Positions 46,087 to 54,896 of a stretch of DNA of 64,000 bases are shown piece by piece. The DNA lies in the NCBI GenBank assembly GCA_041906465.1, contig JAYRJE010000007.1:124001-188000 (forward strand), read 5' to 3'. The translations under genes were made by a program, and so were the position numbers. The notes beneath the pieces are model-generated. The model had not been told where the DNA came from. It ran no database searches and saw only the letters and a list, made by a program, of their open reading frames with translations. Positions within the stretch are counted from its first letter, which is position 1. Every line of letters begins with the position of its first letter. This DNA is from Didemnitutus sp041906465. GTDB taxonomy: Bacteria; Verrucomicrobiota; Verrucomicrobiia; Opitutales; Opitutaceae.

Positions 46087-46401
46087 TTAGGAGATCAATT
46101 CGGGCGGCGGCGGCCAGGCGGGACGCTGCTTGTTGGCGGGACGCGCGGGTTTCGTGGCCTCGCGGGAGGGGGCGGCGGCGGGCGGTTGGGCGGGAGCAGG
46201 GGTGTTGCCGTCCTGGGGCGCGATGGCGTCGGGGGGGGCGACGGGGCGTTCCGCGGAATCGGTGGGAGTGGTCTCCTGCCTGGCGCTTTCGGGGCGCTCG
46301 GACGGCGACTCGGGTTGCGACTCGGTCCATGCCAGCGAGGTTGCAGCGGCGAAAACGAGCAGCAGCGCGAAGCGGCGACGGACAGGAGTGGCGTGCGACA
46401 T
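46087..46401 (-). CDS. Small exported proline-rich protein
   Basis: 104 aa from ATG 46401 (MSHATPVRRRFALLLVFAAA). A leader is followed by about 80 residues rich in Pro, Ala, Glu and Ser (PESPSERPESARQETTPTDS, PAPAQPPAAAPSREA) and a PPPPELIS end. It is low-complexity, without recognisable domain. Placed 2 bases after permease 3 and 42 before the ATPase, it is almost surely co-transcribed. It could be a flexible envelope partner of the transporter; that is speculation. Confidence 0.7.
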   Translation of the reverse strand: MSHATPVRRRFALLLVFAAATSLAWTESQPESPSERPESARQETTPTDSAERPVAPPDAIAPQDGNTPAPAQPPAAAPSREATKPARPANKQRPAWPPPPELIS

Positions 46402-46403
46402 GG

Positions 46404-48824
46404 TTAATCCTGGTGCAGGGCGGTGACGGGATCGACGCGGGCGGCGCGGCGCGCCGGCAACCAACAGGCGAGGGCGGCGACGACCGCGAGCGCGAGGCTG
46501 GCGCCGAGCAACACGGTCGGGTCCCAAACCCGGACTTGGTAAAGCTGACTTTCGAGCACGCGACCGCCGGCGAGCGTGAGAGCGAGGCCGGCGCCGAGTC
46601 CCCCTGCCACCGGCTTCAGCCCGTCGCGCAACGTCAGGCGCACGATTTGCGCGGGCGATGCGCCGAGGGCGGCCCGCACGCCGAATTCCGGGGTGCGTTG
46701 GGCCACCGTGTAGGCGACGACACTGTAGATGCCGACCGCGGCAAGCCCGAGCGCGAGCACGGCAAAGCCGCCGATCAGGCTGGCGAGCAAGCGTTGCTGG
46801 CCGACGGATTGCAGGACCACGGTTTCGAGCGTGGTCGGCTGGTTGAGGGCAAGGCCCGGATCGATGCGGCGCAGCGTGGCGCGCGCGGTGCCGGCGAAAG
46901 CCGCGGCGTCACCTTGCACGCGCACGACAAGTTGAAAGAACGGGGACACACGCTGGCCGGTGCTGCGATACATCGCGACGTCCGGGACCGAGGCCAGCGA
47001 TTCGGAGCGGATGTCACCGACAATGCCGACGATCTCGGCGGGAACGCCGCCGTTGCCCGAACCGATGAGCAGGCGCTGACCGACCGGGTCGCGATCGGGA
47101 AAGAGTTTCTTCGCGGTTGATTGGCTGATGACGAGCACTTGCGGCCGGTCGCTGGTGTCGGCGTCCGTGAAATCGCGGCCGGCGAGCAGCGGGATTCCCA
47201 GCGAAGCGAAGAAGCCGGGCGTGACGGAACGGAACGGCGCGAGGGGACGATCCTTGAGCGGGGGCACATCGCCGTCGGCGCGGGCGTAGGGCGCGCTCGA
47301 GTTGTTGCCGCCGAGCGGCACGGAACTGGTGGCGCTCGCGGCGACGACGCCGGGGGTCTGGCGCAGCTCGGCGACCAAGCGATTGATCAAGTCCGCTTGT
47401 GCCGTGACGTTCGGATAACGCGCGCCGCCGAGGTTGATGTTGGCCACGAAGACACGCGACGCGTCGAAGCCGAGCGGTTGCTTTTGGAGTTGGAGGAAAC
47501 TGGCGACCAGCAGCGCGGCGCCGCACAGGAGCACGAGGGACAAACCGACCTGACCGGCCACGAGCCAGCGGCGCGAGCGGTTTTGGGCGCGACTGCCCGT
47601 GGTGCCGCGCGCGCCGTCGCGGAGCACTTCGGCGACGTCGGCTTTCGCGGCGTGCAAGGCCGGAAGCACGCCCGCCAGCAAACCACTGAGGAGAGCGATG
47701 AGCAGCGAGGCGAGCAGCACTGGCGTGTTGAGTTCGAGCGCGATCGGGAACGGGAGATTTTCCGAAGCAACGCGACTGAGCACCGGCAGCAACCAGCTGA
47801 CGAGCAGCGCACCGAGCACACCGGCTGCGGTCGCGACGACGAGACTTTCGATCAGGAAGCGGAAAATGATGCGGCCGCGCGCGGCGCCGAGCGCGCTGCG
47901 GACGGCGATCTCGCGTTGGCGCCCGGCGAAGCGCACGAGCAGCAAATTGGCCACGTTGCTGCAGGCCAGGAGCAGCACGAAGCCGACCGCGCCGAGCAGC
48001 GTGAGCACTTGCGGGCGCAGCGGTCCGACCAGATTCTCGCGGAAATCCACGGCGTTGATCGACCACGTGGAGTCGGCGGCATCGGCGCGATCGCGACGGT
48101 AATTTTGCTCGACGAGTTTGAGATTCTGAGCGGCTTGCTCGGCGCTGACTCCGTCTTTGAGGCGCGCTGCGACCAAAAGATAGCTGATGCCGCGCTGGAG
48201 TTGCTCGCGCGTCAGGCCGGGAAGTTCGAACGGGTCGGGCAGCCAGATGTCGCCGTCCCAGAATCCGGGAAGCTTCGGCATGACGCCGATGATCGTGTAG
48301 TTGGCGCCGTCGATTGTGAGGGTCTGGCCGATGACGTTGGCCGCACCGTTGAAGCGCTGTTGCCAGAGTCGCTCGCTGATGAGCATGACGGAGGACTTTT
48401 CTTCCTCGTTGGGCAGAAAATCGCGGCCGAGAAGAGGCGAGGCGCCGAGGGCGGCAAAGAAGCCGGCGCTCACGTGCGCACCGGGAATCAGTTCCGCGCC
48501 TTCGGGACCCATGACGGCGGCGTTGCCGTAATTCGCCACGCCGAGCGACTCGAATACGCGTTGCTCGGCGCGCAGGGCCATGAATTTGGGCACCGAAAAG
48601 TTCGTCTGCTCGATGTTCCGCGAGAGGTCCTGACCGTAAAGGCGCAGCACGCGGTCCGGTTCGCGCACGCTGAAGCGCGTGAGCAGCGTGGCATCGATGA
48701 CGGAGAAGATCGCCGTGTTGGCGCCGATGCCCAGCGCGAGCGTCGCGATCGCGATGGCCGCGAACGCGGGCGTGCGAAGGAGCGAGCGAACGGACAGACG
48801 CAGTTCCTGGAGCAGAACTTCCAT
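46404..48824 (-). CDS. ADOP/MacB-type ABC permease 3
   Basis: 806 aa from ATG 48824 (MEVLLQELRLSVRSLLRTPA). N-terminal helix ATLALGIGANTAIFSVIDA, MacB-type periplasmic domain and the FtsX core LIALLSGLLAGVLPALHAA; the second unit ends with LALAVVAALACWLPARRAAR. First gene of the operon, so its upstream gap (48825-48972) should hold the promoter. It is followed at 2 bases by the small proline-rich gene. Confidence 0.9.
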   Translation of the reverse strand: MEVLLQELRLSVRSLLRTPAFAAIAIATLALGIGANTAIFSVIDATLLTRFSVREPDRVLRLYGQDLSRNIEQTNFSVPKFMALRAEQRVFESLGVANYGNAAVMGPEGAELIPGAHVSAGFFAALGASPLLGRDFLPNEEEKSSVMLISERLWQQRFNGAANVIGQTLTIDGANYTIIGVMPKLPGFWDGDIWLPDPFELPGLTREQLQRGISYLLVAARLKDGVSAEQAAQNLKLVEQNYRRDRADAADSTWSINAVDFRENLVGPLRPQVLTLLGAVGFVLLLACSNVANLLLVRFAGRQREIAVRSALGAARGRIIFRFLIESLVVATAAGVLGALLVSWLLPVLSRVASENLPFPIALELNTPVLLASLLIALLSGLLAGVLPALHAAKADVAEVLRDGARGTTGSRAQNRSRRWLVAGQVGLSLVLLCGAALLVASFLQLQKQPLGFDASRVFVANINLGGARYPNVTAQADLINRLVAELRQTPGVVAASATSSVPLGGNNSSAPYARADGDVPPLKDRPLAPFRSVTPGFFASLGIPLLAGRDFTDADTSDRPQVLVISQSTAKKLFPDRDPVGQRLLIGSGNGGVPAEIVGIVGDIRSESLASVPDVAMYRSTGQRVSPFFQLVVRVQGDAAAFAGTARATLRRIDPGLALNQPTTLETVVLQSVGQQRLLASLIGGFAVLALGLAAVGIYSVVAYTVAQRTPEFGVRAALGASPAQIVRLTLRDGLKPVAGGLGAGLALTLAGGRVLESQLYQVRVWDPTVLLGASLALAVVAALACWLPARRAARVDPVTALHQD

Positions 48825-48943
48825 GGGTGCCGCGCTCTTTGCACGGGCTGTGCCATGGAGGCGGTCACGCGGGACGCGTTGCGTGAGAGCGGGTTGGGTG
48901 GTCGGCGGCGGCGCCGTTTTTCAGCGCGACGCTCAGAAACGAA

Positions 48944-48971
48944 ATTCAGACGTCCCAATCCCGGGACGGAA
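48944..48971. repeat. Inverted repeat upstream of the ABC operon
   Basis: AAATTC...GAATTT arms enclose a CGTCCC / GGGACG stem with an AATCCC loop (48945-48970). It lies 2 bases past the stop codon of the Rsm22-like gene. It may be a hairpin downstream of that gene or an operator for the ABC operon, whose first start codon lies about 120 bases away. No T-tract follows on the minus strand. Confidence 0.4.
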
Positions 48972-48972
48972 T

Positions 48973-49965
48973 TTAGAACACGAGACGCTCAGCGGCGTTG
49001 ATGCGGTCGCCGTCGCGCGTCCAGCGATAGACGAGCGGGCCGCTGACGCGTTTGAGCGACTTGAAGAGGTCTTTGTCGGCGCGCTGCTGGAGCATCAGTT
49101 CTTCGACGCCGCGCGCGGAGCAGTTGAAGATCTTCGCGTAACCCTTGTAGACGCGCGGTTCGCCGAGGATGCGCGAGGCGTCGGCGGGCAGGGGCGCGGG
49201 GCGGCGGTCGAGCACCAGGAAGCTGTAGGGCAGCGAGCGCAGATCGATGCCGGCGCGCTGGCCGAATTTCACCCAATCGGAGTTGGCAAAAATCTCGGGC
49301 GGTGGCGCGGCGAAGAAGTGGCACCAATCGCGCTCGCGGCCGGGAGCGAGCAGGCCGCAGGTGGCGGCGTGCGGGCAGGGCGCCACGAGATTGAAGCCGG
49401 CAGCGCGCGCCTGTTCGCGCCAGGTGACGAGCGCGCGGCCGACTTCGTGTGTGCCCGGCTCGACCCAGAGGACGGTCGTTGCGCGAGCAAGCAAGCCGGT
49501 CAGTTCGGCGCGGCCGACGGCGTCGAGTTCGTTGAGCACGTGGCTGACGACGAGGACGTCGATGGGGCCTTCCTGGAGGAAGCGGTAGCTGGCGCGCTCG
49601 ACCGGGAGGGCGGGAAAGGTTTTCCGCGCGCGGTGCTCGGCGAACTCGACCGCCAGCGGCGAGTGATCGTGCAGGACGAGTCGAGCGACGTTGGCCGAAC
49701 CGAGGAATTCCACGACGCGCCGGCCGGCGACCCCGCTGCCGCAGCCCCAGTCGAAGACGGTGGCGTTGGCGGGCGCGGTCCAGTTGCGCGCCTTCAATTC
49801 CCGCAGCACCGCGTCCCATTTCCAGCCGATGCGCTCGGCGTAGGTGAGGTCGTAGGCCTCGAGGTCGGTGATCGTATGCCAATACGGACCGCGCGTGCGC
49901 GCGTCGGAGAGAAACGTCTCGCGGAGGCGATCGAGCACTTCCCAGTCGAGGGAGGTCAGGTCCAT
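48973..49965 (-). CDS. Rsm22-like rRNA methyltransferase family protein
   Basis: 330 aa from ATG 49965 (MDLTSLDWEVLDRLRETFLS). A class I methyltransferase fold has the S-adenosylmethionine motif VFDWGCGSGVAGRRVVEFLG and VVSHVLNELDAVGR. A cysteine motif follows, in CPHAATCGLLAPGRERDWCH, as in the Rsm22 family, which acts in mitochondrial small-subunit biogenesis in eukaryotes. Bacterial members are annotated as small-subunit rRNA methyltransferases without proof. The four-cysteine/His pattern suggests a metal cluster. A single gene, downstream of the TIG lipoprotein gene on the same strand. Confidence 0.82.
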   Translation of the reverse strand: MDLTSLDWEVLDRLRETFLSDARTRGPYWHTITDLEAYDLTYAERIGWKWDAVLRELKARNWTAPANATVFDWGCGSGVAGRRVVEFLGSANVARLVLHDHSPLAVEFAEHRARKTFPALPVERASYRFLQEGPIDVLVVSHVLNELDAVGRAELTGLLARATTVLWVEPGTHEVGRALVTWREQARAAGFNLVAPCPHAATCGLLAPGRERDWCHFFAAPPPEIFANSDWVKFGQRAGIDLRSLPYSFLVLDRRPAPLPADASRILGEPRVYKGYAKIFNCSARGVEELMLQQRADKDLFKSLKRVSGPLVYRWTRDGDRINAAERLVF

Positions 49966-50000
49966 GGGTGCAAAGTGAGGGCGTCGCCCGCGCAGGCCAA

Positions 50001-50029
50001 AGAAAAAGCGCGCGGGGATCCGCGCGCTT
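50001..50029 (-). terminator. Rho-independent terminator after the TIG lipoprotein gene
   Basis: The 10-bp perfect stem AAGCGCGCGG / CCGCGCGCTT (50006-50015 and 50020-50029) with a GGAT loop is followed on the minus strand by TTTCTTTGG. It begins about 24 bases past the stop codon of the gene at 50053-50967. Confidence 0.75.
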
Positions 50030-50052
50030 GGTTCGATCGTGTGGGTGGAATC

Positions 50053-50967
50053 TTACTTCGTCACCGTGACCGGCACGGAGCTTTCGCCGGCACTGCTCTT
50101 GAAGAAGAGCGAGCCGGTGCCGGGCTTGCCGCCTTGGATGGCGACGGTGACGCTGCTCTGGCCGGCGGGGACGATCACTTCCGGCATGATGATGCACTCG
50201 GGGACATCGGTTTGGACGTCGATGAGCATGCCGCCGGCGGGCGCGGCTTGCGGGATCGTGAAGGTGATCGCTTGCTGTTCGCCGCTGCGGAGCGCGAGCG
50301 TGCTCGGGGTGACGGTGAAATTGATGCCGTCGACGCGGAAAGCGCCCACCGCGAGCGCCGTGCCGCCGCCGGCGACGCGCAGCATGTAGCTGCGGCCGGT
50401 GTCGACCGCGGGCACGAAGAAGCTGATCGAGCTCGGCGATTCGAAGACAGTGCGCGTCGGGTTGTTGTCGAAATAGACGACGTCGTTCGGCGTGAAGCCC
50501 GCGCCGAGCACGCTGACGCGCGCGCCGACGGGGGCGCGGCTGGCCTCGGGGCGCAGCACGTAGCGGCCTGCGATATTGAGGTGATGCAACTCGGAATGCA
50601 GTTCGCTCGGGATGGCGGAAGGCGGGGAATCTTTGCCGAGATAGGCGACGATGAAATAGTAGGAGGCGTTCGTGCGACCGAGGGGGAGTTGGTAGTCGAA
50701 TTCCCAGAGGTCGGCGCCAGCGCTCTTCGTCATCGGGTAGATTTGTCCGTCGATCACGATGCGCGGCTTGATGGAGGTCTCATCGATCGAGAAAGACGCG
50801 GGCTTGAACGTCGCGGTGATCGTGTAGATCTGCGACGGGTTCGCCGGCACGTTGTCCGGCGTCATGTTGGTGATCGTCATGGTCTGGCAACCGGTGAGGA
50901 GCCAGAGCGCGAGAGACGCGCTGACGAGCGCCGCGAGGCGACGGGAACGGGAGGTGAGGAGTTGCAT
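50053..50967 (-). CDS. Lipoprotein with IPT/TIG-like domains
   Basis: 304 aa from ATG 50967. Leader with a lipobox (LALWLLTGC, Cys at about residue 27), so probably anchored in the outer membrane. Two or three immunoglobulin-like segments follow. The middle one (ASRAPVGARVSVLGAGFTPN, VVYFDNNPTRTVF) has the IPT/TIG pattern. The C-terminal one has AITFTIPQAAPAGGMLIDVQ. No catalytic motif. A structural or carbohydrate-binding surface role is inferred. A terminator follows. Confidence 0.82.
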   Translation of the reverse strand: MQLLTSRSRRLAALVSASLALWLLTGCQTMTITNMTPDNVPANPSQIYTITATFKPASFSIDETSIKPRIVIDGQIYPMTKSAGADLWEFDYQLPLGRTNASYYFIVAYLGKDSPPSAIPSELHSELHHLNIAGRYVLRPEASRAPVGARVSVLGAGFTPNDVVYFDNNPTRTVFESPSSISFFVPAVDTGRSYMLRVAGGGTALAVGAFRVDGINFTVTPSTLALRSGEQQAITFTIPQAAPAGGMLIDVQTDVPECIIMPEVIVPAGQSSVTVAIQGGKPGTGSLFFKSSAGESSVPVTVTK

Positions 50968-51028
50968 TGGGAAAAGGTTGCGCCGGGCCGCGCAGGCCGT
51001 TGGCTGATCGGAAATTGACGCACTTCTA

Positions 51029-52387
51029 ATGGCCGGGTTCCCCGCAGGGCAAGAAAAGTCTCGGAGCGCCGACGGCGCGGCGCTGCCGCCGCTGGGCGTG
51101 TATGTCCACGTGCCGTTTTGCGCGACGACGTGCGATTTCTGCGCATTCTATCAAACCGTGCCGAAGGCGGACGCGGTGCCGCGCTACATCGCGGCGGTGC
51201 GGGACGAGATGGCGCTGGTGGATCTCGGCGGCGACGTTGGTGGTGGAGGGCGGGGTCTCCTGACGCCGCCGCAGGCGATCAGCGAAGCGGGACGCGGCCA
51301 GAGCACGGCGGGGTTCGGCGACCCCGCCCTACAAGTCGCGGACGCGCGGCAAACCCGGTCCGGAGTGCCCCGCCGCCGCGTCGACACGGCCTTCTGGGGC
51401 GGCGGCACGCCGGGGCTGTTGCGGGCGAGCGAGCTCGAGCAGCTCGGACGCGCGATGGTGGACTTTTGCGGCGGGAACGCGCCGACAGAGTGGAGCGTGG
51501 AGATGGCGCCGGCGACCGTCACGGCGGAGCGCCTCAGCGTGTTGCGCGCGCTCGGCGTCACGCGGATTTCGCTCGGCGTGCAGAGTTTCAACGAGGCGTT
51601 GCTCGACGCGCTCGGCCGCCAGCATACGCCGAAGCAAATCTACCGGGCCTACGACCTGATCCGGGCGGCGGGTTTCCCGAGCGTGAATCTCGACTTGATG
51701 TTCGCGTTGCCGAATCAGGACGAAACGCAATGGCGCGCGGACCTGGCCGAAGTCGTGCGGCTCGCGCCGGATCATTTGTCGACGTATTGCCTCACCTTCG
51801 AGGAGGACACCGCTCTGTGGGTGAAACTCTCCCAGGGCAAAGTGAAGCTCGATCCGGAAAAGGAGGCGGCGTTTTACCTGCGCACTTGGGAGTTCCTCGA
51901 TGGCGTCGGCTTCGCGCAATACGAGGTCTCGAACTTCGCGCGGCCCGGTCATATCTGCCGCCACAACCTCAACACCTGGCGCATGAGCGAGTGGATCGGC
52001 TTCGGCCCGTCGGGAGCGTCGCAGTTCGCGGGATGGCGCGCGAGTAATCCGCCGGATCTCGTCCAGTGGCACGCCGACATCGCGGCGGGGCGACGGGCGA
52101 CGGCGGACCGCACGGCGCTGACGCCGGAGCTGCTCGCGGCCGACAGCATCATCTTCGGACTGCGCATGAACGAGGGCGTGTCGCTCCCGGAGTTGCGCGC
52201 TAAGTTCCCGAGCGCGCCGTGGGAGAGCCTGCACGATTTTTTGCCGAAGCTGATCGCCGAAGGGATGCTGGTCGATTCGCCGGAGGGTCGAGTCTGCCTC
52301 ACGCCGCGCGGCCGGCTGCTGGCGGACGCGGTCGGTGCGGAAGTGCTTGAAGCCTTTTCCGCGGACTCAAAAGCTGCGCGTCCATGA
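51029..52387 (+). CDS. hemW: HemW-type radical SAM protein (CPO-III-like) with repeat-encoded insert
   Basis: 452 aa from ATG 51029. The radical SAM cluster motif is CATTCDFC (Cys30, Cys34, Cys37 region), with GGGTPGLL and GVQSFNEALLDALGRQHTPK as family motifs and ISLGVQSF binding S-adenosylmethionine. HemW members act as haem chaperones and were long called coproporphyrinogen oxidase (HemN-like). Between MALV and VDTAFWGG about 50 extra residues occur (67-116), where close relatives have only a short link; they coincide with the repeats at 51245-51333. The next gene overlaps the stop (ATGA). A poorly conserved C-terminal winged helix is present. Confidence 0.92.
   Translation: MAGFPAGQEKSRSADGAALPPLGVYVHVPFCATTCDFCAFYQTVPKADAVPRYIAAVRDEMALVDLGGDVGGGGRGLLTPPQAISEAGRGQSTAGFGDPALQVADARQTRSGVPRRRVDTAFWGGGTPGLLRASELEQLGRAMVDFCGGNAPTEWSVEMAPATVTAERLSVLRALGVTRISLGVQSFNEALLDALGRQHTPKQIYRAYDLIRAAGFPSVNLDLMFALPNQDETQWRADLAEVVRLAPDHLSTYCLTFEEDTALWVKLSQGKVKLDPEKEAAFYLRTWEFLDGVGFAQYEVSNFARPGHICRHNLNTWRMSEWIGFGPSGASQFAGWRASNPPDLVQWHADIAAGRRATADRTALTPELLAADSIIFGLRMNEGVSLPELRAKFPSAPWESLHDFLPKLIAEGMLVDSPEGRVCLTPRGRLLADAVGAEVLEAFSADSKAARP
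51245..51333. repeat. Facing pair of REP-like palindromes inside hemW
   Basis: Unit one is GGCGGGGTC / GACGCCGCC (51249-51257 and 51262-51270) with a TCCT loop and one mismatch. Unit two is GGCGGGGT / ACCCCGCC (51307-51314 and 51321-51328) followed by CTACA. They face one another and are 36 bases apart. Both match the palindrome at 832-858 inside GH115. The element keeps the hemW frame open. Confidence 0.75.
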
Positions 52388-52887
52388 TTTTGCCCCGCGT
52401 CGCACTCCTCGTGTTCAGCGCCGGTCTTCTGCTGAGTGGTTGCGCGACGGCGCCGGAGCCGGCGAAGGATTATGCGCCGCTCGTTGCACGGTTTTATCTG
52501 GAGACGAAATCCGGAGAGGCCGGTGTAGCCGTGACGCTGCCGCAGAGCGGCGTGACGATCACTGTCTCACCCAAACCGGTGGTCGTGGAATACGACATCG
52601 CGAACGCGGAGGTGGCGCAGGTGGATCTCGGACGCTGTCTCTTCGTGCAGTTGAACGGCTCGGCGTCGCGCGATCTCTATCGGCTGTCGGTCGGAGCGAT
52701 TGGGCGCCGGCTCGTGCTCGCGGTGAATGACCGGTTTGTCGGTGCGCGCCGGATTGAGGCGGCGATGGAGGGAGGTGCGATCCTGACCTTCGTGGAGTTG
52801 CCGGACGCGGAGTTGCCGGGGCTGGTGGAGCGGCTCAAACGCACGTCGGGAGACTTGGCCGAGGCGGCACGAAAGGCGCGCCCATGA
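52384..52887 (+). CDS. Small exported lipoprotein
   Basis: 167 aa from ATG 52384, overlapping the hemW stop. The lipobox is LLLSGC (Cys20). The mature part has PLVARFYLETKSGEAGVAVT and a C-terminal stretch VNDRFVGARRIEAAMEGGAI with LVERLKRTSGDLAEAAR. The last portion weakly resembles the P1 head domain of SecD, which is only suggestive. It overlaps the M23 gene by an ATGA junction too, so the three genes form one tightly coupled unit. Its function is unknown. Confidence 0.85.
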   Translation: MILPRVALLVFSAGLLLSGCATAPEPAKDYAPLVARFYLETKSGEAGVAVTLPQSGVTITVSPKPVVVEYDIANAEVAQVDLGRCLFVQLNGSASRDLYRLSVGAIGRRLVLAVNDRFVGARRIEAAMEGGAILTFVELPDAELPGLVERLKRTSGDLAEAARKARP

Positions 52888-53894
52888 CCGGAGTTCGTCG
52901 CCTGACGGCCCTCATCGCAGTCGCAGCGGCCACGTGCGCGCATGCGCGCATCGATTTGGTTTTCCCGACACCGCAAACCGCCTGGACGACCGGCCGACTG
53001 GACGCGTTCGTGCAGCCCACGGTGTCGGGCGATCCGGAATCCGGTTTGTTCGGTTGCGTGCGGAGCGGCGGCGCGCAATTTCACGAAGGCCTCGACATCC
53101 GGCCGATCAAGCGCGACCGCCGCGGCGAGCCCGCCGATCCGGTGTTTGCGGCGATGGACGGAATCGTGAAGCATGTCAGCTCTTCGCCGGGTTCGAGCAG
53201 TTACGGCCGCTACATTGTCATCGAGCATCCCGACCAAAAGCCGGCCGTTTACACGCTCTACGCGCATCTCGCATCAATTCAGGCCGGTGTCCGCCCCGGC
53301 ACGCGGGTGCAAAAAGGCCAGACGATCGGGGTGATGGGCCGCAGCGCGGGTGGCTACGCGATTCCGAAAGAACGCGGGCATTTGCATTTTGAGATCGGCC
53401 TGCGGGCCACGGACGCCTTCGAAAATTGGTATGCGGCACGGCGCTTCGGCAATCGCAACGAACACGGCGACTACAACGGCATGAATCTGATGGGCATCGA
53501 TCCGCTGGATTTTCTGCGGCAGTGGCGGCTCGGACGTGTCGATTCGTTTCAGGAGTATTTCGACCAGTTGCGACCGGTGGTCACGCTGCGCGTGGCCACC
53601 ACGCGCGTGCCGGATTTCATCCAACGCTATCCTTCCCTGTTGCGGAAACCGATCAGCGGGCTTGTTGCCGGATGGGAAGTGTCGTGCAACGGCACGGGTT
53701 TGCCCTTCGCGTGGACGCCGCTGTCGAGCAACGAGGTGATCGGCCTGCGCGCGGGCGAGGTGCGCGTGGTGTCGGCGGATTCGGCGGCGTTGCGCGCGCA
53801 CCGTTGCAAGGACCTGGTGCGGGTGCGCGGCGGCGGTTACGCGCCGGGCGGTGATCTGCGCACGATGATCGAGCAGGTGTTTGGGATTCGGTGA
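52884..53894 (+). CDS. M23-family peptidoglycan endopeptidase, secreted
   Basis: 336 aa from ATG 52884 with a leader MTGVRRLTALIAVAAATCAH. The peptidase domain (about residues 60-180) carries the zinc motifs FHEGLDIRP and GHLHFEIG, plus YGRYIVIEHPDQKPAVYTLY, all typical of lysostaphin-type M23. A C-terminal region of about 120 residues has no motif I recognise. M23 enzymes cut peptide cross-links of peptidoglycan in the periplasm. Tightly linked to hemW and the lipoprotein by ATGA overlaps. Confidence 0.92.
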   Translation: MTGVRRLTALIAVAAATCAHARIDLVFPTPQTAWTTGRLDAFVQPTVSGDPESGLFGCVRSGGAQFHEGLDIRPIKRDRRGEPADPVFAAMDGIVKHVSSSPGSSSYGRYIVIEHPDQKPAVYTLYAHLASIQAGVRPGTRVQKGQTIGVMGRSAGGYAIPKERGHLHFEIGLRATDAFENWYAARRFGNRNEHGDYNGMNLMGIDPLDFLRQWRLGRVDSFQEYFDQLRPVVTLRVATTRVPDFIQRYPSLLRKPISGLVAGWEVSCNGTGLPFAWTPLSSNEVIGLRAGEVRVVSADSAALRAHRCKDLVRVRGGGYAPGGDLRTMIEQVFGIR

Positions 53895-53921
53895 GTCCCA
53901 ACGCGGAATGCGGGCCTGTCC

Positions 53922-54323
53922 TTACCGCGTGCGCTTCGGCTTCGCGCCTTTGGCTGCGGCTTTGACGTCGCCGAGAATCTTCAGGAACTGCGCGTCGGTC
54001 TTGAGGCTCGCGAGGTCGGGATCCTGGCGCATCCACTCGTAGTCGGTGTAGCCGAGCTGGTGGGCGATGCGCAGCGTATCGAGCGCGTCGAGCGGGCGGT
54101 TGCTCAGGGCAAAACTGCAGGCGAGGTTGTAGTGCGCGGTGGCGTTGGTCGGCTGGAGCTTCACCAGCTTGCGATCCATGCGCAGGCCGTCGGCAATGCG
54201 GCCGGTCTTGGTGTAGAGGCCGCCGAGCAGTTCGATGACTTCGGTGTAGCGCGGGCAGCGGCGGTGGACGGACTCGAAGAAGGTGATTTCGAAGGCAGGA
54301 TCGCTCTTCGGCGGGCGGGACAT
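53922..54323 (-). CDS. Small TPR protein, Fur-linked
   Basis: 133 aa from ATG 54323 (MSRPPKSDPAFEITFFESVH). It contains about two TPR units (YTEVIELLGGLYTKTGRIAD, ATAHYNLACSFALSNRPLDA) and a Lys-rich C-terminus. No signal peptide. It ends 28 bases past the M23 gene and begins 3 bases after the Fur gene stop on the same strand, so the two are one operon. A cytoplasmic protein-interaction role is inferred. Confidence 0.82.
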   Translation of the reverse strand: MSRPPKSDPAFEITFFESVHRRCPRYTEVIELLGGLYTKTGRIADGLRMDRKLVKLQPTNATAHYNLACSFALSNRPLDALDTLRIAHQLGYTDYEWMRQDPDLASLKTDAQFLKILGDVKAAAKGAKPKRTR

Positions 54324-54326
54324 GGC

Positions 54327-54788
54327 TTACTTGGTGCGATTGGGGCAGCCACCACGTTCGCGGAACGCGGTGCACTGCGCGCTGACTTGCAGGCGTTGGG
54401 AAATGGGTTTCAGGCCGAGCTTCAACGAGACCGTGCTGCCATACCATTCCATGAACGGCGCGCTGATCTCGAAAATCTTGTCGCAGTCGACGCAGACGAC
54501 CTGCGCGACCTGGGTGTTGCCGGAGGAGGGGAAGTAGAATTTTTCGCCCTTGCCGATGTCGACTTCGCGCAGGAGCGCGCTCTCGGTCATGATCGGCAGC
54601 GTGCGATAGACGGTGGCGCGCGAGACGGAATCGTCGATGGCGCGGGCGTGATCGAGCAGCTCTTCCGCCGTAAAATGCTCCTTCTGGGCAAAGGCTGCGT
54701 CGAAGATCGCGAGACGCTGGCTGGTTACGCGCAGACCTTTCTCGGTCAGGTAGGATTGGAATTTTTCGCGGGCAGCCTCGACGCTCAC
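54327..54788 (-). CDS. Fur-family metalloregulator
   Basis: 153 aa from GTG 54788, the only start that gives the normal length; no ATG exists in frame. Winged helix with KGLRVTSQRLAIFDAAF and DSVSRATVYRTLPIMTES, then a dimerisation domain with VVCVDCDKIFEIS and a C-terminal CTAFRERGGCPN. The Cys pairs bind structural zinc. The pattern does not decide among Fur, Zur and PerR. It is divergent from priA with 108 bases between the starts, and may also repress itself. Confidence 0.88.
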   Translation of the reverse strand: MSVEAAREKFQSYLTEKGLRVTSQRLAIFDAAFAQKEHFTAEELLDHARAIDDSVSRATVYRTLPIMTESALLREVDIGKGEKFYFPSSGNTQVAQVVCVDCDKIFEISAPFMEWYGSTVSLKLGLKPISQRLQVSAQCTAFRERGGCPNRTK

Positions 54789-54896
54789 GTCCGCAGCATC
54801 GGGGAGCGCGTTTCCGAGTGTCAACGCGGAAGGCGACGCGTCCTTTGTCGGCGGAAACGCATTGCCTCTCGCCCGCCCGGCGCATCGGCTGGACCG

